This document shows positions 60,729 through 64,000 of a stretch of DNA of 64,000 bases, in pieces; position 1 is the first letter of the stretch, and every line of letters begins with the position of its first letter. This stretch comes from Fomes fomentarius (Eukaryota; Basidiomycota; Agaricomycetes; Polyporales; Polyporaceae), in assembly GCA_022606135.1 (NCBI GenBank), contig JABYQN010000001.1, positions 4,526,001-4,590,000 of the forward strand, given 5' to 3'. A program made the position numbers and the translations under genes. The notes beneath the pieces were generated by a model that worked only from the letters and a program-made list of their open reading frames with translations, had not been told where the DNA came from and did no database searches.

Positions 60729-61870
60729 GCGCGCCCGTCTCTGCGCCGCCGCCGCCGCCGCCATCTCCGGCGAGCGTGTGCGGCATTACGACTGCGGCCA
60801 CACGGCTGCGGGACAGGCCTTCAGTTTGGTCGCTATACTCCCTCCGCATGCCCGCATCCCCTGTTCGTTCGCCCTGAATTGTTGCCCCCTGGTGGACATA
60901 CCTAAGCTTCTCGGTTCCCCTTATCTCGCATGGTCGCCGGTGTTCTCGGGCAATAGGATACCTTGGTTTCCGTACTTACCTAGTATTAATGTTTACGATA
61001 GAAGTTCCAGGGGCATGGTGGGGGGGAAGTATAGACGCGCATCATACGTTAACGTTTTTCACAGCAGCTGTTAGCTATATAACGTCATCACAGATGTATT
61101 ACCGGGGGGCTACAATCCTTACGTAGTACTTGTGTTGCAGTTCCTCGCACTCGCGCAACTGAGCCATAGAGATTGTTACGTAGTAGGCACAGAATGACTA
61201 GTGAAACCTTGAGCCTGCCATGCAGATTCTCTCTCTCTGAGTGCGAAAGACTCGGAGGGGCTACCGGTGCGACGAGAGCGCTTAGAACACACAGTGCGTC
61301 AATGGTGGTGCTGTGAGAATGGAAGGACCGCTCAGCCGGGCACCAGGAAAGATCTGCAGTACGGTGAACTTCCGCCCCTCAGGCTCCGGATACAATCCTA
61401 GTTGGCGATGTGCGTGCCACCAGCGGGCCCGCTGGGTAGTAAGGAACTCCGGCATTAGAAGGCACGATGAAATGCTAGTGGGTAGTACATTGAACGACGA
61501 GAGGATAATAACGTATTATCACGATGAACGTTAACTGAAGAAAGAAAGGAGCTGCACTTAAACAGACCAACCGCTTTGATGCGCGTATAAGTCCTCCGCC
61601 CTTGGTGTGTGCGGGAGGGGACTGGGTTTAGGAAGTTCGCAGTAGACATCGATTATCGATGCGTTGGCTCTAACCGCTCACGAGAGTGATGCGGCGCGTG
61701 ATACCAGGGAGCTCGTGGTGGGCCCGCTGGGCCTAGAACGAGATGAGGCATCGGAGAGTGGTCTCAGCACTTGATATAAATGTTGACGTTGAAGCAGCAA
61801 GTAAATAGGTGAGAGGTATCTGAAACCAAGTGAGACAGGACAGTGTACGCAACCAAGGAAAACCGCACAT
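60729..61870. other. Intergenic; duplicated flank at 61062-61325
   Basis: No gene recognised. Positions about 61062-61325 resemble 63805-64000 (GCAGCT-TTAGCTATA at the start, CTGAGCCATAG inside, GAGAGCGCTT and GAGAATGGAAG at the end), so the tandem duplication also includes non-coding sequence. Confidence 0.45.
61062..61325. repeat. Duplicated flanking sequence, copy 1
   Basis: Diverged direct repeat of 63805-64000. The shared order of TTAGCTATA, ACGTCAT-A-AGATGTA, CTGAGCCATAG, GAGAGCGCTT and GAGAATGGAAG shows common origin. It brackets, together with the second copy, the two related genes on the minus strand. Confidence 0.6.
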
Positions 61871-62491
61871 TCAACTGTAATACAACACCCGATACCACTT
61901 CGGTTCTTGGTCCTCAACCTTCAGCACCTCCGCTACCCTCTTGATGTCCTCCAGGTCGATTTCCAGATCGAGTGCCGGCCGGCTGCTGTTGTCCCTCAAC
62001 ACGAACAACCATTTGAGCTTCCCAGGGTTAGGATTGAGGAGAAGGATGGCGCGATACAGGCGTGCCAAGCCTCGGACTCTGTGGTAGACGGTATGGGGGA
62101 GCGTATTGACGGCAGTGAACACTACGTCCTGATAGGCTTCCTGTACTTCTTCCGGCGGAAGGGAAGACATCTTGGCGTGGTAGGTGAGCTCGTAGAAATA
62201 CTCGGCCCATGGCATGAGAGCGTTCTCGTCTAAGATGAAACCGAATGCTGCGGTGACGTCGACTCCTTGTCGGATGTACCCCTTGGGACGTTGGCGTTGT
62301 GTAACTGAGGGAAGGGGAGGGGCTACGGGTAGTGCGGGTATTGCGGGTAGGGAGAGGAGAGTTGGGGCAGCTGGGGCAGCGGGTTCAGACATGGCGGAAC
62401 TTGAGTTCAACGTCGAACGTTGTTGACGCTCCGATGGGTCTTCAAGCCGAGGAGGGTGTGCTGAAAGAGCACAGTCTGCAGGCTCGGACAT
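61871..62491 (-). CDS. Unknown 206-aa protein, intact copy of a tandem pair
   Basis: A single uninterrupted exon of 206 aa, which is unusual among the intron-rich neighbours. The first 70 residues are Ala/Pro/Ser-rich and probably disordered. The conserved part is about residues 75-206: YIRQGVDVTAAFGFILDENALMPWAEYFYEL, VFTAVNTLPHTVYHRVRGL, LLLNPNPGKLKWLFVLRDNS, and LEIDLEDIKRVAEVLKVEDQ. The start at 62491 is preferred over the internal Met at 62392 because the neighbouring copy begins with an equivalent MSDSE/ALSA segment. I do not recognise the family; no signal peptide or membrane span. A CRE-like site lies about 86 bases upstream of the start. It is likely a lineage-specific gene. Confidence 0.7.
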   Translation of the reverse strand: MSEPADCALSAHPPRLEDPSERQQRSTLNSSSAMSEPAAPAAPTLLSLPAIPALPVAPPLPSVTQRQRPKGYIRQGVDVTAAFGFILDENALMPWAEYFYELTYHAKMSSLPPEEVQEAYQDVVFTAVNTLPHTVYHRVRGLARLYRAILLLNPNPGKLKWLFVLRDNSSRPALDLEIDLEDIKRVAEVLKVEDQEPKWYRVLYYS

Positions 62492-62576
62492 GCCAGTGGG
62501 CAGAGTAGGATCAAGTTCAACTCACGCGTCAATTAGGCGCCAATTGCGTGTGTCAGCTGTTACAAAAGTCAGCGCG

Positions 62577-62584
62577 TGACGTCA
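62577..62584. promoter_or_regulatory. CRE-like palindrome TGACGTCA (copy 1)
   Basis: The perfect octamer TGACGTCA, followed by CACG, lies 86 bases upstream of the 206-aa gene. The same octamer with the same following bases is found at 63366-63373 before the paralogue. This is the consensus for ATF/CREB-type bZIP factors; binding here is inferred. Confidence 0.45.
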
Positions 62585-62723
62585 CACGTTTTTACGCGTG
62601 CCGCAGGTAGGCTCATACAAGCTGTATGGTTTGACACGACTTTCAAGGGAGGAGAGATACATATCGCCGACTGACTACTGTACAACCAACCTACTACGGC
62701 GAGTGTCAGTAGATTTCGACGTT

Positions 62724-63301
62724 CGCATCATCATTGAACTCGGAGCTGGCATAGATCACCGCTCCGTGTGAGATCAAAATCGAGCTATATCTAGAGTCAA
62801 AAAATAGTTCGGTTCTTGGTCCCCAACCTTCAGCACCTCCGCCACCTTCTTGGTATCCTCCGGGTCGATTTCCAGGTGGAGTGCCGGCCGGCTGCTGTTG
62901 TCCCTCAACACGAACAACCATCTGAGCTCGTCGGGGTCAGGGTTGAGAATAAGGAGTGCGCGGTCCAGACGCGGCAACCCTCGGACGTTACGATACATAT
63001 GAGGGAGTAAATTGACGACAGTGGAAATTATGCGCTGATAGGCTTTCTGTGCTTTCTCCGGTGAAAGGCAGGAAATAAATAACGTGGTAGAATATCTCGT
63101 GGTAATACTCGGCCCATGGCATGAGATTCGTCTTATCTAGGATAAAAGCGAATGCTGCCGTGACGTCCTCCCCTTGTCGGATGTGCGGGGCCTGGGGGCG
63201 GTGGCGGGATGCAGATGCGGGAAGGGCAGCGCTGCGGGTAATGGACGGGCAGGGGAAGTGGGTGCTGAGAGCGCAGGGTCTGTGTGTTCGGAATCGGACA
63301 T
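62724..63301 (-). pseudogene. Unknown 206-aa family, broken copy of the tandem pair
   Basis: A paralogue of the gene at 61871-62491. The start segment MSDSEHTDPALSAPTS begins at 63301. The core HIRQGEDVTAAFAFILDKTNLMPWAEYYHE is in a different frame (about 63185-63090). The third part, MYRNVRGLPRLDRALLILN, LRWLFVLRDNSSRPALHLEI and KKVAEVLKVGDQEP (about 63000-62815), is again in another frame. So at least two frameshifts separate parts that are contiguous in the intact copy, and no splice sites repair them. Similarity to the intact copy is still strong, so the duplication is fairly young. Downstream of KVGDQEP the C-terminal end differs. Confidence 0.75.
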
Positions 63302-63365
63302 GGCGGATGGAGTTCAACTGCAACTTGAAGTCGAGTTCAGTCACTGCCGCATCGAGCTTAGTGGG

Positions 63366-63373
63366 TGACGTCA
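63366..63373. promoter_or_regulatory. CRE-like palindrome TGACGTCA (copy 2)
   Basis: The octamer TGACGTCA followed by CACG lies 64 bases upstream of the broken paralogue's start, matching the site before the intact gene. Confidence 0.45.
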
Positions 63374-64000
63374 CACGACGATCGTGGGCCTATGTATGCC
63401 CGCATCTCTCGCTTCTTTGTAGTAATCGCAACTTGCTTGACTGTAATTGCGTCCCTGTGCTTGGCACCAAGATAACAGCCGTGACTTTCATACAAGCTCA
63501 CAAGATCTCGTCAACCCCCCGACTTTCCCAACTTCCTCATCCCCCTTCCACCATGTCACGACATCGTGACCGTGACCTTCCCGATCGGACTGGCATAGTG
63601 ACGCATTCGTTTCGTCTGCTTGCGGTTGTATCTCTAGATCTTGCTCACCTTGTTATCATTCAGTGGACGCATTTCCTATTCCACATGGTTCAGGCACTCA
63701 AATACGGTAGGATCTACTTCCGTACTCATCGATACTCATACTCGTCCTAGAAGGCATAACGGACACATTCACGAGTTCTGAAAGACTTAGATGGGCCGAC
63801 GGCAGCTATTAGCTATAGTTACGTCATTATAGATGTACCGTAGCGAGCCTAATATAGTATGTGCTTTGCGATTCCTCTAGGCTGAGCCATAGGTACGCCG
63901 CAGAGAAGTCACTAGCAGCCCGCGTGTTCTCTCGGGGAAACGAGAGCGCGAGAGCGCTTGATAGTCTAGAAAACACAACGCGTCATATGAGAATGGAAGA
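63374..64000. other. Right end of the window; possible small frame
   Basis: A frame starting at 63553 (after a CT-rich leader CCCCCTTCCACC) encodes about 65 aa with a hydrophobic middle (LLAVVSLDLAHLVII). It could be the first exon of a gene, but nothing supports it further. 63805-64000 is the second, incomplete copy of the duplicated flank. Confidence 0.35.
63805..64000. repeat. Duplicated flanking sequence, copy 2 (runs off the window)
   Basis: Diverged direct repeat of 61062-61325 with the same order of short blocks. It continues past the window edge, which suggests that further copies of the tandem unit may follow. Confidence 0.55.

Overview
The window is nuclear DNA of a filamentous basidiomycete. 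It is most likely an Agaricomycete of the wood-decay type: genes are very intron-rich, most introns are 45-75 nt, and there is a WSC-type copper radical oxidase, a FunK1 kinase family, a WOPR regulator and a fungal GT2 enzyme. The order (Polyporales or a relative) is my inference. No bacterial-style operons exist; each gene is a separate spliced unit, so the CDS entries give gene spans and list the exons I reconstructed by hand from splice sites and reading frame.

Layout. 1-4.0 kb: no gene recognised. 4.0-6.5 kb: Gti1/Pac2 (WOPR) transcription factor with a 1.1-kb intron. 8.1 kb: tRNA-Phe. 8.4-10.0 kb: truncated FunK1 pseudogene lying against a dispersed repeat (10.0-11.1 kb). 11-15.3 kb: no recognisable gene. 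15.3-19.7 kb: secreted copper radical oxidase with four WSC modules, about 25 exons and two 4-nt micro-exons. 20.4-22.4 kb: second FunK1 pseudogene. 23.0 kb: second, identical tRNA-Phe. 23.3-24.0 kb: small membrane protein.

24.8-45.3 kb is the housekeeping core: CDK1 (cdc2), GPN1 GTPase, an FHA/coiled-coil protein, SAC3/GANP mRNA-export factor, a DUF4484/Anr2-like DENN-type protein, tRNA-Gly(CCC), a 132-aa single-span membrane protein and a Ser-rich disordered protein. GPN1/FHA and SAC3/Anr2-like are divergent pairs that share short intergenic regions.

45-64 kb is more accessory: a decayed ORF with an internal duplication (46.4-47.9 kb), an apparently intact FunK1 kinase (48.8-51.7 kb), a roughly 400-bp terminal-inverted-repeat element directly followed by the second copy of the dispersed repeat (52.1-53.1 kb), 4 kb of apparently gene-free sequence, a GT2 glycosyltransferase (57.0-60.7 kb), and a tandem duplication of an unknown 206-aa gene in which one copy is broken (61.9-63.4 kb).

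The genes do not form one pathway. CDK1, GPN1 (RNA polymerase II assembly/import) and SAC3 (mRNA export) are nuclear housekeeping functions. The WOPR factor, CRO, GT2 and FunK1 genes are regulators, secretion or cell-surface genes, or lineage-expanded genes. The most striking features are micro-exons, one of which carries an entire predicted copper-ligand His codon, and the repeat/MITE cluster around the FunK1 loci.
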